Shown one piece after another: positions 16,314-26,247 of a stretch of DNA of 58,171 nt (positions within the stretch are counted from its first letter, which is position 1; every line of letters begins with the position of its first letter). A program made the translations under genes and the position numbers. Origin of the DNA: Pseudonocardiaceae bacterium (GTDB taxonomy: Bacteria; Actinomycetota; Actinomycetes; Mycobacteriales; Pseudonocardiaceae); NCBI GenBank assembly GCA_009377865.1, contig WHTH01000023.1, positions 1-58,171 of the forward strand. The letters run 5' to 3'. The notes beneath the pieces were generated by a model. The model searched no databases and had not been told where the DNA came from. It was given only the letters and a program-made list of their open reading frames with translations.

Positions 16314-16957
16314 CAACGGCTCACGGTGTCGAGCAGCTCCTGCACCTCCGCGTCGTCGGTCGGCCGGAAGTCGCGGTACCAGGCTCCGACACCGTCGAGG
16401 ACATGGGGCTGCAGCAGGCAGAACACCTCGTCGGCGTCCTCGCGCAGCGCAGTGCACGCAGCGGCCGTGCCCACCGGGACGGCGACGACGACCCGCTCAG
16501 GAGTGTGCCTGCGGGCGGCGAGCACGGCCACCCGCATCGATGCGCCGGTGGCCAGGCCGTCGTCGACGAGCACCGCCGTGCGGCCCTCGAGCGGCGTCGG
16601 GGGCCGGCCGCGCCGATAGCGTTCCTCCCGCTCAGCCGCGGCGCAGCGCTCGCGCTCGATAGCTTGCTGCAGCTCCGGTTCATCCACACCGGCGCGTGCG
16701 ACGACGTCGTCGTTGAGCACGACGGCATCGCCGGCGGCCACCGCACCCATCGCCAGCTCGTCGTAACCCGGGACGCCGACCTTGCGCACCACCAACACGT
16801 CGAGCGTGGCAGCGAGTGCTGCGGCCACCTCGTAGGCCACCGGCACGCCGCCTCGGGGCAGGCCCAGCACAACAGGGTCCGCAGCGAGGTGTTGATCGAT
16901 CAGCGCCGCACCCAGCCTGCGTCCGGCGTCTCGGCGGTCGGTGAAGCCTTCGGCCAC
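16313..16957 (-). CDS. Type I phosphoribosyltransferase-domain protein
   Basis: A 214-residue soluble protein with a PRTase fold. The PRPP loop is AVLVDDGLATGASM (~128-141), the flexible N-terminal part has LGLPRGGVPVAYEVAAAL, and LVVRKVGVPGYDELAMGAVA is typical of the stand-alone actinobacterial group. The partner base is unknown; these proteins are often linked to stress regulons and dienelactone-hydrolase-like genes. It ends in TGATG with the M24-family gene and is preceded 27 bp upstream by the hemerythrin gene, so the three may form one unit. Confidence 0.85.
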   Translation of the reverse strand: MAEGFTDRRDAGRRLGAALIDQHLAADPVVLGLPRGGVPVAYEVAAALAATLDVLVVRKVGVPGYDELAMGAVAAGDAVVLNDDVVARAGVDEPELQQAIERERCAAAEREERYRRGRPPTPLEGRTAVLVDDGLATGASMRVAVLAARRHTPERVVVAVPVGTAAACTALREDADEVFCLLQPHVLDGVGAWYRDFRPTDDAEVQELLDTVSR

Positions 16958-16984
16958 GCCGCGCTCACCTCCTGTCCGCCGGGG

Positions 16985-17488
16985 TCAGTCCACCCGGTTG
17001 TGGGTCCTGCTGACCAGCTCGCGCACGCGGTCGAGGCGACCCGGGTGATCGTCGAGTTCGCCGACTCGGGCGGCGGAGAACGCCTCACCGAGCTCGGCGC
17101 GGCGCTCCTCCGACACGGCCTCACGCGCCTCGTTGAGGATGGTGCGCTCCTCCTCGTCGACATGGTGGTTGATGGTCTCGACGAGCTCCTCGAGCTGGTC
17201 CTCCCAGTCCTGCGATTCGGTGTCGTCGACCTCGAGCAGGGCCAGCAGTGCCTGGTGGCCCTCGGCGTGCTCCTCGGCGCCGTGCTCAACCTCCTCGTCG
17301 TCGACCTTGCGGAAGCGGCGCAGCGCCGGGTACACCTCCTTCTCCTCGGCGTTCGCGTGCGCGACGAGCACGTCGGAAAGCTCACCGAGCAGGCCGGAAC
17401 GGTCGGAACTGCGGTCCCGCAGTCCGCGGAACAGGTCCTCGAACCGCCGGTGGTCGGACAGGATCAGGTCGATCACGTCGCTGCTCAT
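16985..17488 (-). CDS. Hemerythrin (HHE cation-binding) domain protein
   Basis: A 167-residue protein rich in Glu and His that forms a four-helix HHE bundle with a probable di-iron site. Candidate ligands are H13 (LSDHRRFEDLF), H44 with nearby E48/E49 (VAHANAEEKEVYPALRRF), H78 (EGHQALLALL), H108/H109 and E113 (NHHVDEEERTIL). Roles in the family include oxygen, NO or redox sensing and iron handling. The C-terminal ~50 residues are acidic and poorly conserved. The ATG at 17486-17488 is chosen over an upstream in-frame start because the HHE domain begins right after it. Confidence 0.88.
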   Translation of the reverse strand: MSSDVIDLILSDHRRFEDLFRGLRDRSSDRSGLLGELSDVLVAHANAEEKEVYPALRRFRKVDDEEVEHGAEEHAEGHQALLALLEVDDTESQDWEDQLEELVETINHHVDEEERTILNEAREAVSEERRAELGEAFSAARVGELDDHPGRLDRVRELVSRTHNRVD

Positions 17489-17557
17489 GCACAGGCTCCC
17501 GTGGTGTCGGTCGTTCAACCGGGTCATTCTCCGCCATCGCCTGCAACCCCGCATCCC

Positions 17558-17583
17558 GAAGATCGCGTCAGAAGATCGCGTCA
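17558..17583. repeat. 13-bp tandem duplication upstream of the SigF-type promoter
   Basis: GAAGATCGCGTCA occurs twice in direct succession and the first four bases recur a third time before GGTTTGG. It ends four bases before the -35 of the promoter at 17588-17613. Confidence 0.8.
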
Positions 17584-17587
17584 GAAG

Positions 17588-17613
17588 GTTTGGTAGGCCT
17601 GAGGTCGGGGTAC
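17588..17613 (+). promoter_or_regulatory. SigF/SigB-type promoter of the whiB-like gene
   Basis: GTTT (17588-17591), a 16-base spacer and GGGTAC (17608-17613) match the actinobacterial SigF consensus GTTT-N14-16-GGGTA(T/C). The predicted start of transcription is near 17620, giving a leader of about 45 bases to the whiB start. A sigF gene lies about 0.9 kb downstream, which supports the call. Confidence 0.7.
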
Positions 17614-17663
17614 CAATCAGCGTGCAGGGCCGGCGGCCACCAGCAGCGAGGATGGAGCGCGCG

Positions 17664-17957
17664 ATGACCGACACGCGACGATTGCCCAAGCCGGTCGCGC
17701 AGGAGTGGGACTGGCAGCTCGACGCTGCTTGTCAGGGGCTCAACAGCAGTGTCTTCTTCCACCCCGACGGCGAGCGAGGCTCGGCGCGCGCAGGGCGCGC
17801 CAGCAGGGCCAAGGCCGTTTGCCAGCGCTGCCCGGTGATCGAGCAGTGCCGGCGCCACGCACTGGCGACGCGAGAACCCTACGGAGTCTGGGGCGGGCTG
17901 ACCGAGGAGGAGCGCCGGGACCTCTGGACCGGAGCGCAGCACCCGGTCGCGAGCTGA
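17664..17957 (+). CDS. whiB3: WhiB-family [4Fe-4S] regulator, WhiB3/WhiD-like
   Basis: A 97-residue cytoplasmic redox-sensing regulator. Four cysteines hold the cluster: DAACQGL, then VCQRCPVIEQC (C-x2-C-x5-C). The family turn is EPYGVWGGLTEEERRDL, after which the C-terminus is short. Comparison from memory with mycobacterial WhiB3 shows the diagnostic stretch SVFFHPDGERGSARAG and CPVIEQCRRHAL, so WhiB3/WhiD is the best subgroup. The ATG at 17664 has GGAG six bases upstream; an ATG four codons earlier lacks spacing to a ribosome site. Such proteins bind the main sigma factor or DNA and respond to NO, O2 or redox state. A SigF-type promoter precedes it. Confidence 0.88.
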   Translation: MTDTRRLPKPVAQEWDWQLDAACQGLNSSVFFHPDGERGSARAGRASRAKAVCQRCPVIEQCRRHALATREPYGVWGGLTEEERRDLWTGAQHPVAS

Positions 17958-18038
17958 ACGCCGCACCGGGCCGGTTGCACGACCCGGATCCTGCACCGGC
18001 ATGCTGTGTGGGTAGCCGCAGCGCAGGAGGAGAGGCCA

Positions 18039-18521
18039 ATGACGGTGCCGGCACCGGGTGGCGATGACGTCGCCGAACCCGCCCACGACGACACAGACCA
18101 AGGTGAGGACGTGCAGCGCACCGTGCAGGTCCGGGTGGGTGCGGCACCGGTGCACCTGCCACCACTGCGGAGTGTCGTCGCCGATCTGGCCACCCGGGCC
18201 GACTTCGATCTCGATTCGGTCGCCGACCTGCGGCTCGCCGTCGACGAGTCGGCCGCGGAGCTGATCGCCGTCGCGGCACCAGGAGCGCTGCTCACCGGCA
18301 GCTACCTCGTCGACGACGACCAGATGCAGGTCACGGTGTCGGTGCCCGTCGTTGCGGGGGCGATGCTGCGGCGCGACAGCTTCGGCTGGCGTGTGCTGAC
18401 CACCCTGGTCGACGAGGTGCGCGTGCTCGACGGTAGGGAGGGTGACCAGCCCCGACTGGGGATCACGTTGCGCAAGAAGCGGGGCCAGCACGGCTCGGCG
18501 GCGGGGACATTCGACCGGTGA
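18039..18521 (+). CDS. usfX: Anti-sigma factor, UsfX/RsbW-like (HATPase fold)
   Basis: A 160-residue protein preceding and overlapping sigF by four bases (GTGA), the arrangement of usfX-sigF in mycobacteria. The core FDLDSVADLRLAVDESAAEL resembles UsfX, including the loss of the N-box Asn that kinase-type ATPases carry. The later DSFGWRVLTTLVDEVRVLDG and LGITLRKKR also match. It should bind SigF and hold it inactive, with release by an anti-anti-sigma factor encoded elsewhere. The ATG at 18039 has GGAGGAGAGG just before it. Its first ~35 residues are acidic and look disordered. Confidence 0.85.
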   Translation: MTVPAPGGDDVAEPAHDDTDQGEDVQRTVQVRVGAAPVHLPPLRSVVADLATRADFDLDSVADLRLAVDESAAELIAVAAPGALLTGSYLVDDDQMQVTVSVPVVAGAMLRRDSFGWRVLTTLVDEVRVLDGREGDQPRLGITLRKKRGQHGSAAGTFDR

Positions 18522-19309
18522 CCGCAGCGGAGGGGTCAGTGGCATCGGATGTGCCTGACTACCAGGCCTTCGCCCCACTGTTCACCGAGTTCGTGTCGCT
18601 GCCGGCCGATGACCCCAGGCGCGCCAAGCTCCGCGACGAACTCGTCGCCGGGCACCTGCCCGTCGCCCGCCACATCGCGCGCCGCTTCGCCCATCGCGGC
18701 GAGCCGCAGGACGATCTCGAGCAGGTCGCCATCCTCGGACTGATCCAGGCCGTGGACCGCTACCAGCCCGACCGGGGCAGCGACTTCCTGTCCTTCGCTG
18801 TCCCCACCATCACCGGTGAGGTCCGCAGGCACTTCCGCGACCATGCCTGGGCGATGCGGGTGCCGCGCCGGCTCAAGGATCTGCACGTCTCGCTCGGCAC
18901 TGCGATCTCCGAGCTCTCGCAGCGGGTGGGCCGGGCACCGACAGCGACAGAACTCGCGCGGCATCTGGACCTCCCCCGGGAGGAGATCTTCGAAGGGCTG
19001 GAGGCCGCATCGGCCTACCGCAGCTCCTCGCTCGACGACCTGCTCACCGCCGACCAGGACACCGCCGCGCTCGAGGGTGTGGTGGGTGAGGCCGACGCCG
19101 AGCTCGATCGGGTCGAGTATCGGACCACGCTGGCCCCACTGCTCGAGCAGCTGTCGGACCGCGAGCGTGCGATCCTCAAGCTACGGTTTTTCGGCGGGAT
19201 GACTCAGAGCCAGATCGCACAGCAGATCGGGCTGTCCCAGATGCACGTCTCGCGGTTGCTGTCCCGGACGCTGGCCCGGTTGCGATCCGAGCTGCGCGAC
19301 GAGACATGA
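18518..19309 (+). CDS. sigF: RNA polymerase sigma factor, SigF/SigB family (group 3)
   Basis: A 263-residue stress sigma factor. Region 2 has HLPVARHIARRFAHRGEPQD and EQVAILGLIQAVDRYQPDRG; region 3 begins at MRVPRRLKDLHVSLGTAISE; region 4 has LSDRERAILKLRFFGGMTQS with the recognition helix QIAQQIGLSQMHVSRLLSRT. All regions are complete, unlike the decayed ECF factor at 4.9 kb. Translation is coupled to its anti-sigma factor by GTGA. SigF in actinobacteria governs stationary-phase, osmotic and cell-envelope stress genes; the adjacent whiB promoter and trehalose genes fit that setting. Confidence 0.92.
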   Translation: MTAAEGSVASDVPDYQAFAPLFTEFVSLPADDPRRAKLRDELVAGHLPVARHIARRFAHRGEPQDDLEQVAILGLIQAVDRYQPDRGSDFLSFAVPTITGEVRRHFRDHAWAMRVPRRLKDLHVSLGTAISELSQRVGRAPTATELARHLDLPREEIFEGLEAASAYRSSSLDDLLTADQDTAALEGVVGEADAELDRVEYRTTLAPLLEQLSDRERAILKLRFFGGMTQSQIAQQIGLSQMHVSRLLSRTLARLRSELRDET

Positions 19310-19337
19310 GGCCGGCCCGCGCCAGGAAGGACCATCG

Positions 19338-19379
19338 ATGAGTAGCGAGACCTGCTTGCCAGGGTCGAGCCATGAGTAG
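19338..19379 (+). other. Possible 13-residue leader peptide before the reductase gene
   Basis: A short frame MSSETCLPGSSHE starts at ATG 19338 behind AGGAAGG with good spacing, and ends in TAG at 19377-19379, eight bases inside the start of the next gene. The ten bases ATGAGTAGCG occur both here and at 19372. The main gene has no ribosome site of its own, so translation may be coupled through this frame. Confidence 0.35.
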
Positions 19380-20592
19380 CGCTACCGTCCCCGGTCACGT
19401 GGTTGTCGTCGGAGCCGGGCTGGCAGGCCTGCGCACCGTCGAGACGCTGCGTGCCGAGGGCTACGCCGGGCGGATCAGCCTGGTCGGCGCCGAACCGCAC
19501 CCGCCGTACGACCGGCCGCCGCTGTCGAAGGAGATCCTCGCCGGGAAGTGGCCGGACGAGCGGGCGACGCTGCGCGACACGGCCGGGCTCGCCGAGCTCG
19601 ACGTCGAGGTGCACCTGGGGGTGGCCGCCACCGGCGTGGACGAGGAAACCGTGGAGCTGTCCGACGGCACCCGGCTGGGCTATGACGCGCTGGTGGTCGC
19701 CACCGGGGTGCACGCCCGCCGGCTTCCCTTCCAGCCGGAGCACCCGAAGATTCACATGCTGCGGACGTTCGACGACTGCGTGTCGCTGCGGTCATCGCTG
19801 GCCGCGGCGCACTCGCTGCTGCTCATCGGCGCCGGCTTCATCGGCGCGGAGGTGGCCGCCACCGCCCGCGCCGCCGGTGTCGAGGTGACCATCGTCGAGG
19901 CGTTGCCGCTACCCTTCGAACGGGTGCTGGGCGAGCAGATGGGCGAGCTGTGCGCGCGGTTGCAGCGCGACAACGGCGCCACGGTGCGAGCGGGCGTGCG
20001 CCCGGAGGGGTTCATCGACGCCGGAGACCGGGTGGGAGTGCGGCTGGTCGACGGCACCGAGTTGTCAGCCGACTGCGCGGTCGTCGGGATCGGGACGGTG
20101 CCCGACAACGGCTGGCTGGCCGGCCTGGGCCTGGCTCCCGACCAGCCGCTGAGCTGCGATTCGCGGGGACTGGTGGACGGCACGCCGGGGGTGTACGCGG
20201 TCGGCGACGTCGCCGCCTGGCGCCAGCTCGCCCGCGGCGACGTGCTGCGGCTCGAACACTGGACATCGGCAACCGAGCAGGCCAGGGTCGTGGCCCGCCG
20301 CATCGCGGGCGCGGAGATCGGCAGGGAGGCCGACGTGGTGCCCTACTTCTGGTCCGACCAGTACGGGCTCAAACTGCAGCTCGTCGGGCGGCCCGAGCTG
20401 GCCGAGCGGGTCGAGGTGCTGCACGACCCTGGAACGCTCAAGGGCACCGTCGGCGGGTACTTCGCCGAGGGCAGGCTCGTCGCCGCGCTGGGTTTCCACG
20501 CACCGCGACCGGTCATGCGTTACCGCAGGCTGGTCGAGGCCGGCGCGGACGAGGCGGAGGTGCGCGAGACCGCGCTGCGGCTCGCCTCCTGA
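19372..20592 (+). CDS. FAD-dependent ferredoxin reductase (Rieske-type oxygenase reductase family)
   Basis: A 406-residue flavoprotein. The first FAD motif is VVVGAGLAGLRTVETLRAEG, followed by the diagnostic PPYDRPPLSKEIL; the NAD(P)H-binding motif is LLLIGAGFIGAEVAATARAA; GVYAVGDVAAW is the second FAD contact; and a C-terminal reductase domain starts near YFWSDQYGLKLQLVG. This is the BphA4/PdR class that passes electrons from NAD(P)H to a ferredoxin for a P450 or Rieske oxygenase. No ferredoxin or oxygenase lies nearby, so the partner is unknown. Start choice: ATG 19372 begins just before the GAG motif; an overlapping mini-frame supplies the ribosome site. Confidence 0.88.
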   Translation: MSSATVPGHVVVVGAGLAGLRTVETLRAEGYAGRISLVGAEPHPPYDRPPLSKEILAGKWPDERATLRDTAGLAELDVEVHLGVAATGVDEETVELSDGTRLGYDALVVATGVHARRLPFQPEHPKIHMLRTFDDCVSLRSSLAAAHSLLLIGAGFIGAEVAATARAAGVEVTIVEALPLPFERVLGEQMGELCARLQRDNGATVRAGVRPEGFIDAGDRVGVRLVDGTELSADCAVVGIGTVPDNGWLAGLGLAPDQPLSCDSRGLVDGTPGVYAVGDVAAWRQLARGDVLRLEHWTSATEQARVVARRIAGAEIGREADVVPYFWSDQYGLKLQLVGRPELAERVEVLHDPGTLKGTVGGYFAEGRLVAALGFHAPRPVMRYRRLVEAGADEAEVRETALRLAS

Positions 20593-20627
20593 TCGAAACG
20601 ACCGAACCTGGATCGCAAGGAGCTGCC

Positions 20628-22777
<2,150 letters not shown>

Positions 22778-22781
<4 letters not shown>

Positions 22782-25075
22782 GCATCCCCACCTCCACCTA
22801 CCGGCTGCAGCTCGGGCCGAACTGCCGCTTCGACGACGCCGCGGCGCTGGGCGACTATCTCGCCTCGCTCGGGGTCGGTGCGCTCTACACGTCGCCGCTG
22901 CTCGCCGCGATGCCCGGTTCGGAACACGGCTACGACGTCGCCGACCCGACCCGGGTCTCCGAGGTCCTCGGCGGCGAGGCCGGGCGCCGGCAGCTGGTGG
23001 ACGCGGTCCGCGCGCACGGGCTCGTGCTGGTGGTCGACATCGTGCCCAACCATGTCGGGGTCGCCGATGCCCGCGCCAACCCCGCCTGGTGGGACCTGCT
23101 GACCCATGGCCCCGACTCCGGCTACGCGTCCTGGTTCGACATCACCGGCTGGCCGTTGCGCATCCCGGTGCTGGCCGACGACCCGGCGGCGCTCGACGAG
23201 CTGCGCGTCGAGGACGGCGTCGATGCAGGGGAGCTGCGCTATCACGAGCACGCCTTCCCGCTGGCCCCCGGCACGGCCGAGCTGGGCTCGACGCAGCAGG
23301 TCCACGATGCCCAGTATTACCGGCTGGTATCCTGGCGCTCCGACCTGAGCTACCGGCGCTTCTTCGCGGTCAGCGACCTGGCCGCCGTGCGGGTCGAGGA
23401 CCCCGAGGTGTTCGCCGCGACCCACCGCGAGGTGCTGCGCTGGGTGGCCGAGGGCGATGCCGACGGGCTACGGGCCGATCACCCCGACGGCCTGGCCGAC
23501 CCGACCGGCTACACGCATCGGCTTCGCGAGCACGCTCCCGACGCGTGGATCGTGGTGGAGAAGATCCTCGAGCCCGGCGAGCGGCTGCCCGCCGGGTGGC
23601 CGGTGTCGGGCACCACCGGATACGACGCGCTGGCCGAGGTGGACGGCGTGCTCGTCGATCCCGCCGGCGAGCCCGCGTTCACCGAGCTCGACGCCAAGCT
23701 GACCGGCCTCGTGACCTCGTGGCCCAATCTGGTGCACGACTGCAAGCTCGAAATCGCGACCGGCATGCTCGGCCCCGAGCTGCGCCGGCTGGCCGCGCTG
23801 GCCCCCGAGCTGCGCGACGCCGCGGCGCCGCTGGCCGAGGTGCTGGCGTGCCTCGGGGTGTACCGCTCCTACCTGCACCCGCAGCTGCCGTCGCACGTCG
23901 AGCACCTGGACGCGGCGCTGGAGGCGGCGCGGGCGCGGCGGCCGGACCTGCGTGCCGCCGTCGACGCGCTGTCGACCCGGCTGCACGACCCGTTCGACCG
24001 GCTCGCCGTCCGGTTCCAGCAGACGTCGGGCGCGGTCATGGCCAAGGCGGTCGAGGACACCGCCTACTACCGGTGGACGCGCTTCGTCGCCGCCAACGAG
24101 GTCGGCGGCGACCCGGCCCGTTTCGGGCTCGGCGTCGACGCCTTTCATACCGCGCAGGTCCAGCGCGAGCAGGCCACGCCGCACGGGATGACCACACTGT
24201 CCACCCACGACACCAAGCGCGCGGTCGACGTCCGCGCCCGGCTGGCGGTGCTCGCCGAGCTGCCTTCGCGGTGGGCGTCGACGGTGAACGAGTTCGGCGC
24301 GCTGGCGACGGCGGCGGGCGCCCCGGTCCCCGATCCGTCGCTGGGGCACCTGCTGTGGCAGACCGTGGCCGGTGCGTGGCCGCTGTCCCGCGAACGACTG
24401 CACGGCTACCTGACCAAGGCGATCCGCGAGGCCGGAACCCGGACGACGTGGACCGAGCCGGATGCCGCGTTCGAGGCCGCGATGCACGCCGTCGCCGACG
24501 CCTGCTACGACGATGCCGCATTGCGGGCCGCGGTCGACGCGCTGGTCGCTGACATCACCCCGTACGGGTGGTCGAACTCGCTGTCGGCGACGCTGCTGCA
24601 GCTCGCGATGCCCGGGGTGCCCGACACCTATCAGGGCTGCGAGCTGTGGGACTACTCGCTGGTCGATCCCGACAACCGGCGGCCGGTGGACTTCGCCGCG
24701 CGGCGCGAGCTGCTGTCGGCGCTCGACGGTGGCTGGTTGCCGCCGGTAGACGCCTCCGGCGCGGCCAAGCTGCTGGTGGTCTCCCGGGCGTTGCGGGCGC
24801 GGCGCGACCATCCCGAGCGGTTCACCGGCTACGCCCCGCTGGCCGCCACCGGATCGGCCGCCGACCACGTCGTCGCGTTCGAGCGCCGCGGCGTGATGGC
24901 CGTCGCCACCCGGCTGCCGGTCGGCCTCGACTCCCGTGGCGGCTGGGACGACACCGCGCTCGCCCTGCCCGAGGGTCGCTGGGTCGACGCGCTGACCGGC
25001 ACATCCGCCGAGGGCGCCGCGCGGCTCGCCGACCTGCTGGCGCGCTACCCGGTCGCCCTGCTGCTGCGCGACTGA
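22778..25075 (+). CDS. treY: Maltooligosyl trehalose synthase
   Basis: A 765-residue GH13_26 enzyme that converts the reducing end of maltooligosaccharides to a trehalose unit by an internal alpha-1,4 to alpha-1,1 transfer. It opens with STYRLQLGPNCRFDDAAALG, and DIVPNHVGVADARANPAWWD is a family hallmark. The nucleophile is D234 in GLRADHPDGLADP and the acid E261 in VVEKILEPGERLP. LSTHDTKRAVDVRARL and GVPDTYQGCELWDYSLVDPD mark the later barrel regions. It is coupled to treX by a four-base overlap. TreZ, its functional partner, is separated by an opposite-strand gene. Confidence 0.95.
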
Positions 25076-25085
25076 TCCGTTCGAA

Positions 25086-25109
25086 CCCCGTTTCGGAACC
25101 GAAACGGGG
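25086..25109. terminator. Hairpin 1 of a paired bidirectional terminator
   Basis: CCCCGTTTCGG-AA-CCGAAACGGGG: perfect 11-bp arms with a two-base loop, ten bases after the treY stop codon. It has no T-tract, as is common for high-GC terminators. Confidence 0.7.
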
Positions 25110-25124
25110 GCAACTGCCGTATCT

Positions 25125-25154
25125 GAACCCCGTTTCGGTTCCGAAACGGGGTTC
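25125..25154. terminator. Hairpin 2 of the pair, overlapping the end of the convergent gene
   Basis: Perfect 14-bp arms (GAACCCCGTTTCGG and its complement) around TT. The inner 11 bases of each arm are identical to hairpin 1. It ends inside the stop codon of the minus-strand methyltransferase gene, so each convergent gene is served by one hairpin. Confidence 0.7.
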
Positions 25155-25980
25155 AGCGAAGCAGGTAGGTGGAGACCGTGACCGAGGCGGTGACCGTGAC
25201 AGGGTCGGGCAACGAGCGGATCCGCTCACGACGGTGCTCGGCAGTCGTGTGCCACGCTGCCGGCCCCATCGCCGCCAGCGCCTCGACGTCGTCATGCGGC
25301 AGCGCCATCCGGTACTCGCAGGCGACGGTGCGGCCGGGGGTACCGAACTGGTCGTAGAGCCGGTGGTGCTTGCGCTCGTCGACGGACAGCAGGTCGATCT
25401 CGGAGACCAGCTCTGCGAGGTGGTCCGGTGCCGGTGTGACCACGACCAGCGCCCCGCCGGGCGCCAGCACGCGCCGCATCTCCGCGGCGTTGCGCGGCGC
25501 GAAGACGTCGAGCGCCAGTGCCGCGGCGCCGGTGCGCACCGGCAGCCGCCGCCACACGTCGCACACGACGGCCCCGAGCCGCCGGTGCGCGTGGGCGGCC
25601 CGGCGCGCGGCGTGCTTGGAGGAGTCGAGTGCGATGCCCCACCGGTGCTCAACACGATCGAGTACTGCCGAGAGGTGGTGGCCGGTGCCGGCCCCCAGGT
25701 CGAGCACGCAGCCACCCGGCCCGGGGGCGAGCACGAGCTCGGCGGCATCACACACCGCCGTCACGATCGGGTCGTAGTGTCCGGCGCCGAGGAAGGCCGC
25801 CCGCGCCGCCACCATCGACGCACTGTCACCGGTGGGCGCCGTACCGGTCAGCAGGCTGACGTAGCCCTGCCGCGCGACGTCGAAGGCGTGCCGGTTCTCG
25901 CAGCGCACCGTGGCACCGTCGAGCCGCAGCGCGCCGTGGCAGTGCGGGCACTCCAGGAACCCGAGCAGATCGGCGCGCAC
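25153..25980 (-). CDS. rRNA (guanine-N1)-methyltransferase, RlmA-like
   Basis: A 275-residue SAM-dependent methyltransferase. The N-terminal zinc element is ECPHCHGALRL with C and H in RCENRHAFD, followed by VARQGYVSLLTG. This is the RlmA signature; RlmA enzymes modify G745 or G748 in 23S rRNA. The SAM loop is VLDLGAGTGHHLSAVLD, and the later VFAPRNAAEMRRVLAPGGAL is conserved. The GTG at 25978-25980 is chosen because it places the Cys-zinc element 9-12 residues from the N-terminus as in relatives. Other GTG/ATG codons upstream would add non-family sequence. It lies on the opposite strand between treY and treZ. Confidence 0.85.
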   Translation of the reverse strand: MRADLLGFLECPHCHGALRLDGATVRCENRHAFDVARQGYVSLLTGTAPTGDSASMVAARAAFLGAGHYDPIVTAVCDAAELVLAPGPGGCVLDLGAGTGHHLSAVLDRVEHRWGIALDSSKHAARRAAHAHRRLGAVVCDVWRRLPVRTGAAALALDVFAPRNAAEMRRVLAPGGALVVVTPAPDHLAELVSEIDLLSVDERKHHRLYDQFGTPGRTVACEYRMALPHDDVEALAAMGPAAWHTTAEHRRERIRSLPDPVTVTASVTVSTYLLR

Positions 25981-25993
25981 GTCTCTCGTTCGC

Positions 25994-26206
25994 TCAGCCC
26001 TCGGGCCGCAGACCGGACACCAGGTCGGCTGGGCCGACGGTGACCGGGACCGGCCGCTGCGCCACCCACTGCTGCGTCCCGCTCGCCCGGCCGACCGCCG
26101 TGTAGCGGCCGTCGGCAGGCATCCGCTCGAGGTCGTCGACGGTGAACGCCGCGCCGCATGCTGTCGGTGCTCCCACACCCCCATGATGCCCCCTTGCGAT
26201 AGTCAT
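25994..26206 (-). CDS. Small protein of unknown function (possible Uma2-like N-terminal remnant)
   Basis: A 70-residue frame on the minus strand, directly upstream of the rRNA methyltransferase. Its middle reads FTVDDLERMPADGRYTAVGR, which resembles the first helix of Uma2-family proteins (T-V-D-D-L-E-R-M-P-D-D-G-R), but then ends after another ~40 residues without the nuclease core. It could be a truncated Uma2 gene or an unrelated short protein. Its ATG at 26204-26206 lies 42 bp from the treZ start, so the two genes are divergent. Confidence 0.35.
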   Translation of the reverse strand: MTIARGHHGGVGAPTACGAAFTVDDLERMPADGRYTAVGRASGTQQWVAQRPVPVTVGPADLVSGLRPEG

Positions 26207-26247
26207 GCCCAGCAGGATCCCGCAGGGGTCCGACAGAATCGGTGGCA

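Noticed and set aside
17558-17583. Tandem 13-mers considered as a CRISPR or iteron array
   Set aside because: Only two adjacent copies with no spacers, and no cas or replication genes nearby.
18000-18020. GGGTAG at 18010-18015 as a second SigF promoter before usfX
   Set aside because: The nearest GTT-type -35 element lies over 30 bases upstream, far outside the 14-16 base spacing required.
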